DNA of 64,000 nucleotides from JALHNI01 sp044226365 (GTDB lineage: Bacteria; Acidobacteriota; Terriglobia; Bryobacterales; Bryobacteraceae). Of this stretch, positions 16,362 to 24,825 are shown in pieces (positions within the stretch are counted from its first letter, which is position 1; each line of letters opens with the position of its first letter). The stretch is from positions 1 to 64,000 of the forward strand of contig JBGAHE010000017.1 in the NCBI GenBank assembly GCA_044226365.1, given 5' to 3'. Under the pieces are notes generated by a model, which worked only from the letters and a program-made list of their open reading frames with translations, did not search any database and had not been told where the DNA came from. The translations under genes were made by a program, and so were the position numbers.

Positions 16362-16377
16362 AGTTTTAGAATGTCAA
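16349..16377 (-). promoter_or_regulatory. Promoter of blaI-M56 operon
   Basis: Reading leftward, a consensus -35 TTGACA (16377-16372), a 17-bp spacer and -10 TAATTT (16354-16349) put +1 at about the ATG at 16342. The -10 is inside the palindromic operator. Confidence 0.6.
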
Positions 16378-16384
16378 CGGGAAT

Positions 16385-16729
16385 TTATTGGCGCTGGCCT
16401 TTGACGGTGCCCTTCACGCCGTCGGTGGCGGTGAAGGTGCCTTCGAGGCGGTCGCCTTTCACCTCGGCCTTGACGGTATAGGTGACGCCGTCGCCGCCGA
16501 CTTCGAAGGAGACTTTGTCGCCATCGACGACGACCGAGTTCACCTGGATCTTGTCTTCGTTGACGACGATGGTGCCGTTCCAGGCGCCCCAGTCTTCGCG
16601 AAGTTCGAGCACGGCGTCCGTCTTCATGCCGTTGGAACCTTCGGAATGGATCTTCCATTTGCCGGCGACTTCGGCGAACAGGGAGAGGGTCAGGAGAAAG
16701 AGGAGCAGCACGGCCTTCATAACGTTCAT
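16385..16729 (-). CDS. Small secreted lipocalin-like protein
   Basis: A 114-residue protein with a signal peptide (MNVMKAVLLLFLLTLSLFA) and a mature beta-rich domain: AGKWKIHSEGSNG..., a WNGTIVVNEDKIQVNS segment and GTFTATDGVKGTVKG. The pattern resembles small acidobacterial lipocalin-like domains also found as C-terminal modules. The 50699-51073 product shows a comparable architecture. ATG 16729 is chosen; MKAVLLLF at 16720 is an alternative. Function is unknown. It lies downstream of the ManD-like gene past a terminator hairpin, so it may have its own promoter. Confidence 0.7.
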   Translation of the reverse strand: MNVMKAVLLLFLLTLSLFAEVAGKWKIHSEGSNGMKTDAVLELREDWGAWNGTIVVNEDKIQVNSVVVDGDKVSFEVGGDGVTYTVKAEVKGDRLEGTFTATDGVKGTVKGQRQ

Positions 16730-16743
16730 GCTCGCACGGCGCA

Positions 16744-16778
16744 AAGCAAAAGGGCCGCCCGCGGGCAGCCCCTTGCTT
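16744..16778 (-). terminator. Terminator downstream of ManD-like gene
   Basis: A long imperfect stem pairs AAGCAA-GGGGCTGCCCG with CGGGCGGCCC-TTTTGCTT on the minus strand. It sits between the ManD-like stop (16796) and the next gene. Confidence 0.55.
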
Positions 16779-16795
16779 CTGAAGTCGGGTTGAGG

Positions 16796-18157
16796 TTACT
16801 GCTTGATGATCGTGCCGTCGCGCTTGCGGACTTCGCCCCAACCGCCATTGAGGCGCTTGCGCTCGCCCTGCTCGCCATAGCCGAACGGATACTTCTTGGC
16901 GGCGGCTTCGTTGACTTCGATGCCCCAGCCGGGAGCTTCGTTGGCGTAAGCGTAGCCGTCTTTCATGGTGGGCACGCCGGAGAAGACTTCGAGGGTGCGC
17001 TCCTGGAAGCCGCTCCATTCCTGCACGCCGAAGTTGTAGCAGGCGAGGTCGAGCGCGATGTTGGCGGCGTGGCCCATGGGGCTGACGTCGCCGGGTCCGT
17101 GCCACGCGGTGCGGACGTTGTAGGCTTCGCACATGGCGGCCATCTTGCGGCAGGGAGTCAGACCGCCCAACTGGCTGACGTGGACACGGATGTAGTCGAT
17201 CAGGCGGTCATGCACGAGGGGGAACCATTCCTGCGGCGAGTTGAAGAGCTCGCCCATGGCGATGGGCGTGGTGCAGGCTTGCCGGATGTGCTTGTAGTAA
17301 GCGTTGTCTTCGGGCGAAAGAGGATCTTCGAGGAAGAAGAGGCGGAACTGCTCGAGGTCCTTGGCCAACTGGATGGCCTGGGTGGGCGTGATGCGTTCGT
17401 GGGTATCGTGCAGCAGCTCGACTTCGTCGCCCAGCCCTTTGCGCGCGGCTTCGAAGACCTTGGGCGCGCGGCGGCAGTAGTCGTTCGGGTTGAAGACGGG
17501 CGCCTTGTGCAGCGCGGGCACCTGTCCACCCTTGGTGTCGGCCATCAACTGGTTGTAGTTGGCGCCCTGGCGGGAGCCGTAGGCCGCCTGACCCGGGATG
17601 CCGAACTGGATGCGGACGTGGCGGAAGCCCTGGTCCATGAACTTCTTCGCGCTGTCGATGATTTCGGAGAACTCGGTGCCGCCAGCGTGGCCATAGCAAT
17701 CGGCCGCTTCACGGCATTTGCCGCCCAGCAACTGGTAGACCGGCATGCCGGCCTGGCGGCCCTTGATGTCCCACAGGGCCTGATCGACGCCGGAGATGGC
17801 GTTGTTCAGGACGCCGGAGTTGCGCCAGTAGGAGGAGTTGTAGCACATCTGCCACGTGTCGTCGATGCGATCGGCGGGCTTGCCGACCAGCAGCGGCTTC
17901 AGATACTTCTCCACCGCCACCACCACCAGATCCGCCCGCTGGGTGTAGGTGCCGCAACCCCAGCCATACAGGCCGTCCTGGTCGGTGACGACTTTCACCG
18001 CCACCAGGCGCAGACCCTGCGGTGCCGTGGCGACCACTTGAATGTCCTTGATGATGGGCGAAGGCGTAGCGCGGGTGGCTTTGTCCACACGCTGCTGCGC
18101 CGCCGCGGGAAGGGCTGGCACCGCGGCCAGCATTTTCATGAGCGATCGGCGGTTCAT
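16796..18157 (-). CDS. Enolase-superfamily dehydratase, mannonate dehydratase (ManD/RspA)-like, Tat-exported
   Basis: A 453-residue protein with a Tat-like leader (MNRRSLMKMLAAVPA). Its barrel carries the ManD-type motifs LLHDTHERI, FFLEDPLSPED and GELF as metal/acid-base regions, and late in the chain WHGPGDVSPMGHAANIALD. The last is characteristic of the D-mannonate/D-gluconate dehydratase branch. The reaction would be dehydration of a sugar acid to a 2-keto-3-deoxy product. Cytoplasmic relatives lack the Tat leader, so export is notable. The gene follows ccmD by 18 bp and is probably read from the ccm operon. The exact substrate is unproven. Confidence 0.85.
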   Translation of the reverse strand: MNRRSLMKMLAAVPALPAAAQQRVDKATRATPSPIIKDIQVVATAPQGLRLVAVKVVTDQDGLYGWGCGTYTQRADLVVVAVEKYLKPLLVGKPADRIDDTWQMCYNSSYWRNSGVLNNAISGVDQALWDIKGRQAGMPVYQLLGGKCREAADCYGHAGGTEFSEIIDSAKKFMDQGFRHVRIQFGIPGQAAYGSRQGANYNQLMADTKGGQVPALHKAPVFNPNDYCRRAPKVFEAARKGLGDEVELLHDTHERITPTQAIQLAKDLEQFRLFFLEDPLSPEDNAYYKHIRQACTTPIAMGELFNSPQEWFPLVHDRLIDYIRVHVSQLGGLTPCRKMAAMCEAYNVRTAWHGPGDVSPMGHAANIALDLACYNFGVQEWSGFQERTLEVFSGVPTMKDGYAYANEAPGWGIEVNEAAAKKYPFGYGEQGERKRLNGGWGEVRKRDGTIIKQ

Positions 18158-18175
18158 GGGCGATTCCTTTACAAC

Positions 18176-18331
18176 CTACTTCTTAGGACTTGCGTCGAGC
18201 ATCCGTTTCAAATGATCGATCTCGGATTGTATCTTACGTCCGCGGGCAGTGAGGAGGAGGGTGTAAAGGCAAAGGATGGTCCACGCGGCGGCGAGGCCAT
18301 AAAACATGTATTCAAAATTGCGTTGATCCAT
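18176..18331 (-). CDS. ccmD: CcmD-like small heme exporter subunit
   Basis: A 51-residue protein: MDQRNFEYMFYGLAAAWTIL begins a single transmembrane helix, followed by a basic stretch (TARGRKIQSEIDHLKRMLDA) facing the cytoplasm. The size, the single helix, the positive tail and its place right after ccmC match CcmD, which releases holo-CcmE from the CcmABCD complex. AGGAG lies 5-6 nt before the ATG at 18331. It is 9 bp from the ccmC stop. Confidence 0.75.
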   Translation of the reverse strand: MDQRNFEYMFYGLAAAWTILCLYTLLLTARGRKIQSEIDHLKRMLDASPKK

Positions 18332-18340
18332 GGAGTTCTC

Positions 18341-19033
18341 CTAGGCGATGGCGTGGGTTTGGCGGCGTAAGGCTTCCACGGCGCGTTGGTTGTCTTCGAG
18401 CTTCATGCGGACGGCGACCAGAACGAGGGCGAGCAGGAGGAAGGCGCCGAGGTTGTGATAGAGCATGGCCTGCATGGCCGGGTCGATGGTGCTGGCGTCA
18501 CCGGTGCGAATGGTGAGCACGGGGCCGGGGTGCTGGGTACGATACCAGACGTTGGCTTTGTAAGTGAAGTAGACCGCGGCGAACGAAAAGATGGACAGCA
18601 CGGCGGAATTCTTCGCGCGCTCCGACGGATCCTTGATGCCTTCGCGGAGCATCAGGTAGGCGAGATAGATGAGCCAGGTGATGAGCGCGGAGGTCAGGCG
18701 CGCGTCCCAGGTCCACCAGATGCCCCATTGCTGGCGGCCCCAGATCATCCCCGTTACCAGGTTGATGGCAGCGAGCGCGAGTCCCACTTCGGTGGCTGAG
18801 ACGGCGAAGACGTCATACTTCCACTTTTTGGTTTTGAGGTAAATGCCGCTCGAGATTGCGGCGCCGAGGAAGCACGCGACGGCGGCGAAGTACGGCGGCA
18901 GATGGAAGAAGAAGATGCGGTACACCGCACCCTGCATGGCTTCATCCGGTAACTGCAGCAGGATGATGTAGAGGTTGCGTACGAAATAGAGCGCGGCCAG
19001 GATGCCGGCTCCGTAGATGATTTTGTCACGCAT
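18341..19033 (-). CDS. ccmC: Heme exporter protein CcmC
   Basis: A 230-residue inner-membrane protein with six predicted helices. It carries the tryptophan-rich heme-handling motif WGIWWTWDARLTS and flanking conserved histidines (FFFHLPP and LYHNLG). CcmC presents heme to CcmE in System I cytochrome c maturation. It lies between ccmB and ccmD on the minus strand with short spacers. Confidence 0.95.
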   Translation of the reverse strand: MRDKIIYGAGILAALYFVRNLYIILLQLPDEAMQGAVYRIFFFHLPPYFAAVACFLGAAISSGIYLKTKKWKYDVFAVSATEVGLALAAINLVTGMIWGRQQWGIWWTWDARLTSALITWLIYLAYLMLREGIKDPSERAKNSAVLSIFSFAAVYFTYKANVWYRTQHPGPVLTIRTGDASTIDPAMQAMLYHNLGAFLLLALVLVAVRMKLEDNQRAVEALRRQTHAIA

Positions 19034-19044
19034 AGTTATCGAAC

Positions 19045-19725
19045 CTATCCCACCAGGACGGTCTCCACCAGCACGGCGGCCAGGGAGGTGAAGATGATAT
19101 CAAAGGCCACTAAAACCCGAAGCCAGATGGCGTGTTCGGCATCAACCGGTTGGCCGGCCACCAGCAGCGTGGTGAGTTGCATGGCGGCCATCAACGCCGG
19201 AATCAGCATCGGATAGATGAGCATGGGTAGCATCAGCTCACGCAACTGCATGTTGACCGTGAGGGCGCCGAACATCGTGCCGAGCGCGGCCATGGCCCAA
19301 GTAGCGAGCGCGGCCACTCCCAGCAGCGCCGGGAACTGCTGCATCCAGGAGAGGTTGTACAGAATGCCGAACACCGGAAAGCAAACCGCCTCGATGATGG
19401 CGATCAGCGCGAAGTTGGCGATCGCTTTGCCGATGAAAAGCGCCGAGCCGGGAATCGGAGAGGCGAGCAAAGCATCGAGGCAATCGTTGGGCAATTCGCG
19501 GGCAAAGCCGCGATTCAGAATGAGCGTGCCGGAGAAGGCGAAGACCATCCACAGCAGTCCGCCGGACATCTGCTCGAGGACCTCGGAATCGGGGTCCACC
19601 ACAAAGCTGAACAGCAGCAGAATGACGATGGCGAACGAGAGCGAAGCGTTGAGCGCTTCCTTGGTGCGCAATTCACTGCGCAGATCCTTGGCGGCGACCG
19701 CGACGATCTGGCGGAGATACGTCAT
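19045..19725 (-). CDS. ccmB: Heme exporter protein CcmB
   Basis: A 226-residue, six-helix ABC permease of the CcmABCD complex, with the segment IVAVAAKDLRSELRTKEALNA at the start and a LILNRGFARELPNDCLDALLASPIPGS core as in CcmB. ATG 19725 overlaps the ccmA stop by 4 bp (ATGA), fixing the start. CcmA/B energise release of heme-loaded CcmE. Confidence 0.93.
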   Translation of the reverse strand: MTYLRQIVAVAAKDLRSELRTKEALNASLSFAIVILLLFSFVVDPDSEVLEQMSGGLLWMVFAFSGTLILNRGFARELPNDCLDALLASPIPGSALFIGKAIANFALIAIIEAVCFPVFGILYNLSWMQQFPALLGVAALATWAMAALGTMFGALTVNMQLRELMLPMLIYPMLIPALMAAMQLTTLLVAGQPVDAEHAIWLRVLVAFDIIFTSLAAVLVETVLVG

Positions 19726-20423
19726 GCCGCTTCTCCGTAGTGCTGATACACCCAACCAGGGTTGGCTAGCATTTCGTCGGTGCGCGGGCCGTGGAAGGCC
19801 ATTTGGCCGCGGTTCAACAGGAGGACGTGCGAGGCCAGTTCGAGGGCTTCGCGTAACTGATGGGTGGAGAGCACGACGGTGGCGCCGCCACGCAGGGCTT
19901 CGCGCAGCAGGCCCTGCAGCAGATGAATGGCGCGATCGTCGAGCGAGGTGAACGGTTCGTCGAGAATCAGGAAGCGCGGCTGATGGATGAAGGCGCGGGC
20001 GATGGCGAGGCGCTGCCGCATGCCGCGCGAGAATTCGCGAGCCAGGCCGCGGCGGACGCGGGCGAGGTCCGTGCGTTCGAGCCACTGGTCGACAGCCTGA
20101 TGCGGCTGGGCGAGGCCGTAGAGCCGGGCGAACGTGAGCAGGTTTTCTTCCGCCGAAAGCTCGTCGTAAACGCCGATGCCGTGGCCGATGATGCCGATCC
20201 GCGAGCGGATGGCGGTGTGGCGCGGGTTGCCGTCCAGGATTTTCACTTCGCCTTCGGAGGCTTGGGACAGGCCAGCCAGGATGCGAAGAAGCGTCGTTTT
20301 GCCTGCGCCGTTCCGGCCCAGCAACGCGACACAACTGCCTTCCGGAAATTCGAAGCTAACCTTCCGGAGGGCGGCGAACTCACCGTAATATTTCCAAAGT
20401 GATTGGGCGCCCAGCGCCGTCAT
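19722..20423 (-). CDS. ccmA: Heme ABC transporter ATP-binding protein CcmA
   Basis: A 233-residue ABC ATPase. Walker A GRNGAGKTT, signature FSRGMRQRLAIA, Walker B FLILDEPFTSLDD and the switch His in STHQL are all present. Together with CcmB/C/D it forms the heme-handling complex on the inner membrane. It overlaps both neighbours by 4 bp, showing tight translational coupling. Confidence 0.93.
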   Translation of the reverse strand: MTALGAQSLWKYYGEFAALRKVSFEFPEGSCVALLGRNGAGKTTLLRILAGLSQASEGEVKILDGNPRHTAIRSRIGIIGHGIGVYDELSAEENLLTFARLYGLAQPHQAVDQWLERTDLARVRRGLAREFSRGMRQRLAIARAFIHQPRFLILDEPFTSLDDRAIHLLQGLLREALRGGATVVLSTHQLREALELASHVLLLNRGQMAFHGPRTDEMLANPGWVYQHYGEAA

Positions 20424-21400
20424 TTGGCGCCCTTGCGCGCGCCTGCCGGCGATTGACGGTAGAGCAGATAGAAGGCGGCCGCCAGGATGGCGACGGTGAG
20501 ACCCACGATGAACTCGATGCGGTCGTAGATCTTGGGGAAGATCGTATCGATGGGCGGACCTTGCTCCTCTTCTTCCGAAGTGGGCGCGGTATTGGCCAAG
20601 GTGCCGGCGCCTTCGATGTTGATCGTCAGCGGGCCGTTCTTGGCGGTGAAGACCGAAGCCATGGTGCGCGGTTCGTTGGTGAGGAAGGTGAGCGCGTCGC
20701 TTTTGAGCGTGACGCCGCGGGGGGCGATGACGCGCGTTTGTCCCTGGTGGAGGATGCGCGTGTTGAGGTCGCCGGGCGGGGCAAAGGGCGCAGTCCAGGC
20801 AATGTCGAAGCGGGTTTCGCCGGGCTTTAAGGCGAAGTCCACGGAATAGACGTTCGCTTCGCCGGTGGGGCGAATGGGCCGCTTAATGGGCATGCCGCGC
20901 GAGCCACTGGAGGCGTCGACAGTGGCTTTGCCTTGCGCCATGGGAGGCAGGAAGAAGCGCAGCGAGCCGCCTTCAGGGTCCGAGAGCGTCGTGTTGGTGG
21001 GATTCTCGTAGATGATCGTTTCGCGCACGCGGAGTTCGCCGGGAACGGGTTCGATCAGGATCATGTGCTGGCTGGCGGCGGCGCCGGCCACTTTCTTGGC
21101 GGCGGAAAATACCGGCACTTCGATGCCCGTGGTGGGCGCGCCCGGTTCAATCAGCTTGTTGTAGTTGACGCCTTCGAAGTTGGTCTGCAGCAGGGCCATC
21201 CCTTCGGAAGCGCCGTTGATGCTGAACTTGCCGGAGCCATCCGTGGTGGTGCTGCCCATCGACTTCATGCCTTGGGCGCCGGGCGCCACCAGACTCACCG
21301 TGGCGCCGGCTACCGGCTGCCCCGTGGTCTTGTTGACGACGGTGCCGTCGATGGCCTGCAGCGTGAGTGCGGCTAAGAGGAACAAAACGGTGCGCTTCAT
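20420..21400 (-). CDS. Membrane-anchored protein with carboxypeptidase-regulatory-like domain, inside ccm operon
   Basis: A 326-residue exported protein. A signal peptide (MKRTVLFLLAALTLQA) is followed by a CarboxypepD_reg-like beta-sandwich (IDGTVVNKTTGQPVAGATVSLV, residues about 17-95). A second beta-rich region follows, then a single C-terminal transmembrane helix (EFIVGLTVAILAAAFYLLY). The mature part would face the periplasm. It is not a standard ccm component, yet it overlaps the zinc-ribbon gene and ccmA by 4 bp each. A role in periplasmic heme or apocytochrome handling is possible but only inferred. Similar domains in this phylum often occur in TonB receptors. Confidence 0.8.
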   Translation of the reverse strand: MKRTVLFLLAALTLQAIDGTVVNKTTGQPVAGATVSLVAPGAQGMKSMGSTTTDGSGKFSINGASEGMALLQTNFEGVNYNKLIEPGAPTTGIEVPVFSAAKKVAGAAASQHMILIEPVPGELRVRETIIYENPTNTTLSDPEGGSLRFFLPPMAQGKATVDASSGSRGMPIKRPIRPTGEANVYSVDFALKPGETRFDIAWTAPFAPPGDLNTRILHQGQTRVIAPRGVTLKSDALTFLTNEPRTMASVFTAKNGPLTINIEGAGTLANTAPTSEEEEQGPPIDTIFPKIYDRIEFIVGLTVAILAAAFYLLYRQSPAGARKGAK

Positions 21401-21813
21401 GCCATCGCCTTTCCGCACTCGCCGCAGAACTTGAGCGGTTCTTTGAAGCGGGCCTGGCAATGCGGGCAGACGTACAGAGCGCCCTGCTCTTTCTTCTTGC
21501 GGGGTGGCGCGGTGGTGGCCACCGTCTTCCCTTCGGCGGCCAGGCGTTGCTTGATCTCGTCGACTTCGGCCAGGACGGCGCCGAGTTCTTTCTGCACGGC
21601 GAGCTTGGAGCTTTGGTAATCCTGGTCCGAGAGCTTGCCCAGCCGGTATTCGAACTGCAGGTCGCGCAGATTTTCGTAGATGCGGGCTTTGCGTTCGTCG
21701 AGATGACGGAAAGGGTTCTCCGGGGCAGGCTCCGGAAGATCGGTTTCGCGCACGCCCATGGTGAACAGGACGACTCCTGCGACCAGGAGGATCGAGAGGA
21801 CAACGACGGTCAT
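21397..21813 (-). CDS. Membrane protein with coiled coil and zinc ribbon, CcmI-like position
   Basis: A 138-residue protein: one N-terminal transmembrane helix (TVVVLSILLVAGVVLF), a long charged helix likely to form a coiled coil (HLDERKARIYENLRDLQFEYR to QRLAAEG), and a C-terminal zinc ribbon with CPHC and CGEC. It directly follows ccmH and overlaps the next gene by 4 bp. The helix plus coiled coil recalls the N-terminus of CcmI, but a zinc ribbon is not a CcmI feature. Orientation suggests the ribbon may be cytoplasmic. Function is unknown. Confidence 0.75.
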   Translation of the reverse strand: MTVVVLSILLVAGVVLFTMGVRETDLPEPAPENPFRHLDERKARIYENLRDLQFEYRLGKLSDQDYQSSKLAVQKELGAVLAEVDEIKQRLAAEGKTVATTAPPRKKKEQGALYVCPHCQARFKEPLKFCGECGKAMA

Positions 21814-22293
21814 TTAATCGAAGTTCGCCATTTCCTTGTCGAGTTGCGCGCGGATACGTTCAGCGGAGCCGTCCGGTAGCTCGTTGACGAGGACGGGGCG
21901 GCGCGAACGCTTGATCCACCAGGCAATCGCGCCCAGTCCGAGCAGAATCGCAATCGGCGGCATCAGCCAGCTCATGGCGTTGAAGCCTTCGGCGGGCGGA
22001 ACGGCAAAAGCTTTCAGACCTTCGCGCTTGGCGAAGAAACCGGCCACCTGATCGTCGTTCATGCCGGCCTTCTGCAGCTCGGAGATCTTCTCGCGAGCCG
22101 GTCCGGCATAGTGGCAGCCGAGCATCTGGCAGGTGCCGACGGTGTTCTTGCAGGCGCCGCAAAGACAGGCAAGCTTATCGCCGGCCCGGCGCACGTCAGG
22201 CGTAAGGAAAGCCGTCGGACTCTGCGCGATGCAGAGTCCGGCGACGAACAAAATCGCGAGGCTAGTTTTCCACTGGCTGAGGCTGACGCGCAA
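21814..22293 (-). CDS. ccmH: Cytochrome c-type biogenesis protein CcmH
   Basis: A 159-residue periplasmic thiol protein with a signal/anchor segment, a CcmH fold and a C-terminal membrane helix (MPPIAILLGLGAIAWWI). The CxxC pair is Cys45-Gly-Ala-Cys48 in CLCGACKNTVG, with extra cysteines at 43, 55 and 60. CcmH reduces apocytochrome c disulfides and works with CcmF. It overlaps ccmF by 32 bp. The five-Cys pattern differs from the LRCxxCQN type of proteobacteria. Confidence 0.85.
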   Translation of the reverse strand: MRVSLSQWKTSLAILFVAGLCIAQSPTAFLTPDVRRAGDKLACLCGACKNTVGTCQMLGCHYAGPAREKISELQKAGMNDDQVAGFFAKREGLKAFAVPPAEGFNAMSWLMPPIAILLGLGAIAWWIKRSRRPVLVNELPDGSAERIRAQLDKEMANFD

Positions 22294-24277
22294 TGCCCAC
22301 CACCTCCATCTTGGGATATTGCATCTTCACCTTGCTCGGAACGAGGCAGATCAGCGTGCCGATCAGCAGCACCCAATAGCCCACCCAGATCCAGGAGACC
22401 AGGGGGAAGACGTAGCTCTGCAGAATGACTTTGGAGTCGTTGGTGAGGCCGGCGAAGTTGAGGTAGAGGTCCTCGTTGAGCCGGCGGCGGATGGCGACGT
22501 TCGAAGTCTGCGAACCGCTGACCGCGTATTTGCGCAGCTCAGGCTGCAGCGTGCCGAGCAACTCTCCGCCGGAGCGAATCTCGACGACGGCGTGATTCCA
22601 GACGTAGTTTTCGTTCTCGCCACCCTTGAGGTCGGCGACCTTGAGGTCGTAGCGGCCGAGCTTGAAGGTGGAGCCCACGGTGGCCTCCACCGTGCGGTCG
22701 AGGTTGAAGGCCGCGCCGGTGAAGCCGATGAACATGATCACGATGCCCATGTGGACGATGTAGCCGCCGTAGCGGCGCGTGTTGCGGTGCGTGAGTTCGA
22801 CGGCGGCGCCGATGAAGCTGAGCTGGTCCTTCGCCGCAATCGACTTGGTGCCTTTCCAGAATTCGGAGGCGATGGTGGCGGTGACGAAGAAGCACAAGCC
22901 GAACGAAATGACGGCGTAGATGTGGTGAATGCCGAGCGCGGCGAGCACGGCCATGAAGATCGCACTGCCGACGGTGGGCATCAGGAAGGCGCGCTTCAGG
23001 GCGTCCACTGAACTACGGCGCCAGGCGATCAGCGGGCCCACGCCTGTCAGGAACAGCAGAAACAAGCCGATCGGAATGTTGACGCGGTTGAAGTAGGGCG
23101 CGTCCACCGTGATCTTTTCGCCGGTGACGGCTTCGGAGATTACCGGGAACAGCGTACCCCAGAGGATCGCAAAGCAACTCGCGAGCAGGATCAGGTTGTT
23201 GAACAGGAAACTGGATTCCCGCGAGACGACGCTTTCGAGCTGCGTTTCGCTCTTCAGGTATGGCAGGCGATTCAGGATCAGCCAGGTGGTGCCACCGATG
23301 CCGAGCGCGAGGAAGACGACAAAGTAATTGCCCAGCGAGGACTGCGCGAAGGCGTGCACGGAACTCACCACACCCGAGCGGGTGAGGAAGGTACCCAGGA
23401 TGCAGAGGAAGAACGTGGCCGCCACCAGCACCATGTTCCAGACCTTCATCATGCCCTTCTTCTCCTGCATCATTACCGAGTGCAGGAAGGCCGTGGAGGT
23501 AATCCAAGGAAGCAGCGAAGCGTTCTCCACCGGATCCCAGCCCCAGTAGCCGCCCCATCCCAGCACGGCATAAGCCCAGCCGGCGCCCAGCAAAATGCCG
23601 GTGGATTGGAACGCCCAGGTGACCAGAGCCCAGCGGCGCGTGGTGTGAATCCAGCCATCGCCCGGCTGTTTGGTGATCAGCGAGCCCATCGCGAAAGCGA
23701 AGGGGACGATGAAGCCGACGTAGCCGAGATAGAGGAAAGGCGGATGGATCACCATCGTCCAGTACTGCAGCAGCGGATCCAGACCGCGGCCATCGTCCAT
23801 AGGGGTGGCGGCGCGGCCGATCGCGAGGATCTTGAAGGGGTGTTCGACGAACGTGACCAGGAGGAGGAAGAACACCAGCGTGGTCATCAACACGGCCGTG
23901 ATCCACGGCATCATCGTGCGGTATTGATGCTTCTTGCGGGTGGTGAAGACGACGACGGCCGTGTACGTGGAAAGGATGAAGCTCCAGAAGAGCAGCGAGC
24001 CCTCCTGGCCGCCCCACCAGGCGGTGAACTTGTAGACGGTGGCCATCGCCTTGTTGGAATGGGCCCAGACGTACTGCAGGCGGAAGTCGTCGGTCATCAG
24101 GGCGTAAATGAGCAGGCCGGAGGCGGCCACAACCAGGGCCCAGACGCTATAGACGGCGCGCTGGGCGCTCACCAGGAGAAAGGGCTTTTGTTTCCAAGCG
24201 CCTACGACCGAGGCCAGGACGGAGTAGACGCCCAGGCAGAAGGCGAGGATCAGGCACAGCCCGCCGATATTTTCCAT
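22262..24277 (-). CDS. ccmF: Heme lyase CcmF
   Basis: A 671-residue polytopic membrane protein with the CcmF signature WGGYWGWDPVENASLLPW and conserved histidines (HPPFLYLGY and IHTTRRWA). CcmF with CcmH ligates heme to CxxCH apocytochromes at the periplasmic face. The C-terminal soluble segment (about 545-640) is typical. It lies 12 bp downstream of ccmE. Confidence 0.95.
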   Translation of the reverse strand: MENIGGLCLILAFCLGVYSVLASVVGAWKQKPFLLVSAQRAVYSVWALVVAASGLLIYALMTDDFRLQYVWAHSNKAMATVYKFTAWWGGQEGSLLFWSFILSTYTAVVVFTTRKKHQYRTMMPWITAVLMTTLVFFLLLVTFVEHPFKILAIGRAATPMDDGRGLDPLLQYWTMVIHPPFLYLGYVGFIVPFAFAMGSLITKQPGDGWIHTTRRWALVTWAFQSTGILLGAGWAYAVLGWGGYWGWDPVENASLLPWITSTAFLHSVMMQEKKGMMKVWNMVLVAATFFLCILGTFLTRSGVVSSVHAFAQSSLGNYFVVFLALGIGGTTWLILNRLPYLKSETQLESVVSRESSFLFNNLILLASCFAILWGTLFPVISEAVTGEKITVDAPYFNRVNIPIGLFLLFLTGVGPLIAWRRSSVDALKRAFLMPTVGSAIFMAVLAALGIHHIYAVISFGLCFFVTATIASEFWKGTKSIAAKDQLSFIGAAVELTHRNTRRYGGYIVHMGIVIMFIGFTGAAFNLDRTVEATVGSTFKLGRYDLKVADLKGGENENYVWNHAVVEIRSGGELLGTLQPELRKYAVSGSQTSNVAIRRRLNEDLYLNFAGLTNDSKVILQSYVFPLVSWIWVGYWVLLIGTLICLVPSKVKMQYPKMEVVGIARQPQPVEN

Positions 24278-24289
24278 GAGTAGGTTCCT

Positions 24290-24733
24290 TTAGCTGGTGG
24301 CCGGCTTGGCGTAGCTGTTGGTGTTGCCGGGCTTGGCGCCAGGCTTCGCTTCATACTTCGACGCGCACTTGGCCTGAATCCGGTTGGCCTGAAAGACGCC
24401 GTCGGAGCCCATCTTGCCGTCAGCGAGGCACTGGGCGCCGATGCGGAACGTATCGGGCAGCGGATCCTTGCCGTTATAGACCACGTTGAGCGTGAGATTC
24501 TTCCCGTTTTCCTTTTGGATCATGCGGAACTTGACGCTTTGTCCATTGCGCTCAATACTTTCCACGTCGCCACCCACGCGCAAACGCTTCACCTGCGCGT
24601 CGTTGCCCATGGCGTTCATCTCTTCGATGGTCTTGTAGTAGGTCTTGGTCTCGCTGACGCCGTCCATGGCGAGCCAACCCAGCGTGGAGACGATGATCAG
24701 GATCAGAATGCCGAACTTTGCGTAGGGATGCAT
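24290..24733 (-). CDS. ccmE: Heme chaperone CcmE, CxxxY variant
   Basis: A 147-residue protein with an N-terminal membrane anchor and an OB-fold domain (VKRLRVGGDVESIERNGQSV...). The heme-binding motif of most CcmE proteins is HxxxY; here it is Cys123-Ala-Ser-Lys-Tyr127. The Cys form is known from Desulfovibrio and archaeal-type CcmE. The tail is rich in Lys, Pro and Asn. It is the first gene of the operon, with a promoter at 24757-24785 and a GGAGAG Shine-Dalgarno. Confidence 0.88.
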   Translation of the reverse strand: MHPYAKFGILILIIVSTLGWLAMDGVSETKTYYKTIEEMNAMGNDAQVKRLRVGGDVESIERNGQSVKFRMIQKENGKNLTLNVVYNGKDPLPDTFRIGAQCLADGKMGSDGVFQANRIQAKCASKYEAKPGAKPGNTNSYAKPATS

Positions 24734-24756
24734 GGGAACTCTCCGCTTTCGCCTTT

Positions 24757-24785
24757 AGTATAACGCCCGGTTAGACGCGGGTCAG
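24757..24785 (-). promoter_or_regulatory. Promoter of ccm operon
   Basis: Leftward CTGACC-N17-TATACT (-35 at 24785-24780, -10 at 24762-24757). This gives a short leader before ATG 24733 containing a GGAGAG Shine-Dalgarno. Confidence 0.6.
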
Positions 24786-24825
24786 GTCGATTTTCTTCCC
24801 GCTCCAGGCCAGATAATAGAAAAGA

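Noticed and set aside
16388..18370. 660-codon plus-strand frame opposite the enolase and ccmD genes
   Set aside because: Shadow of strongly conserved minus-strand genes, without any motif or start signal.
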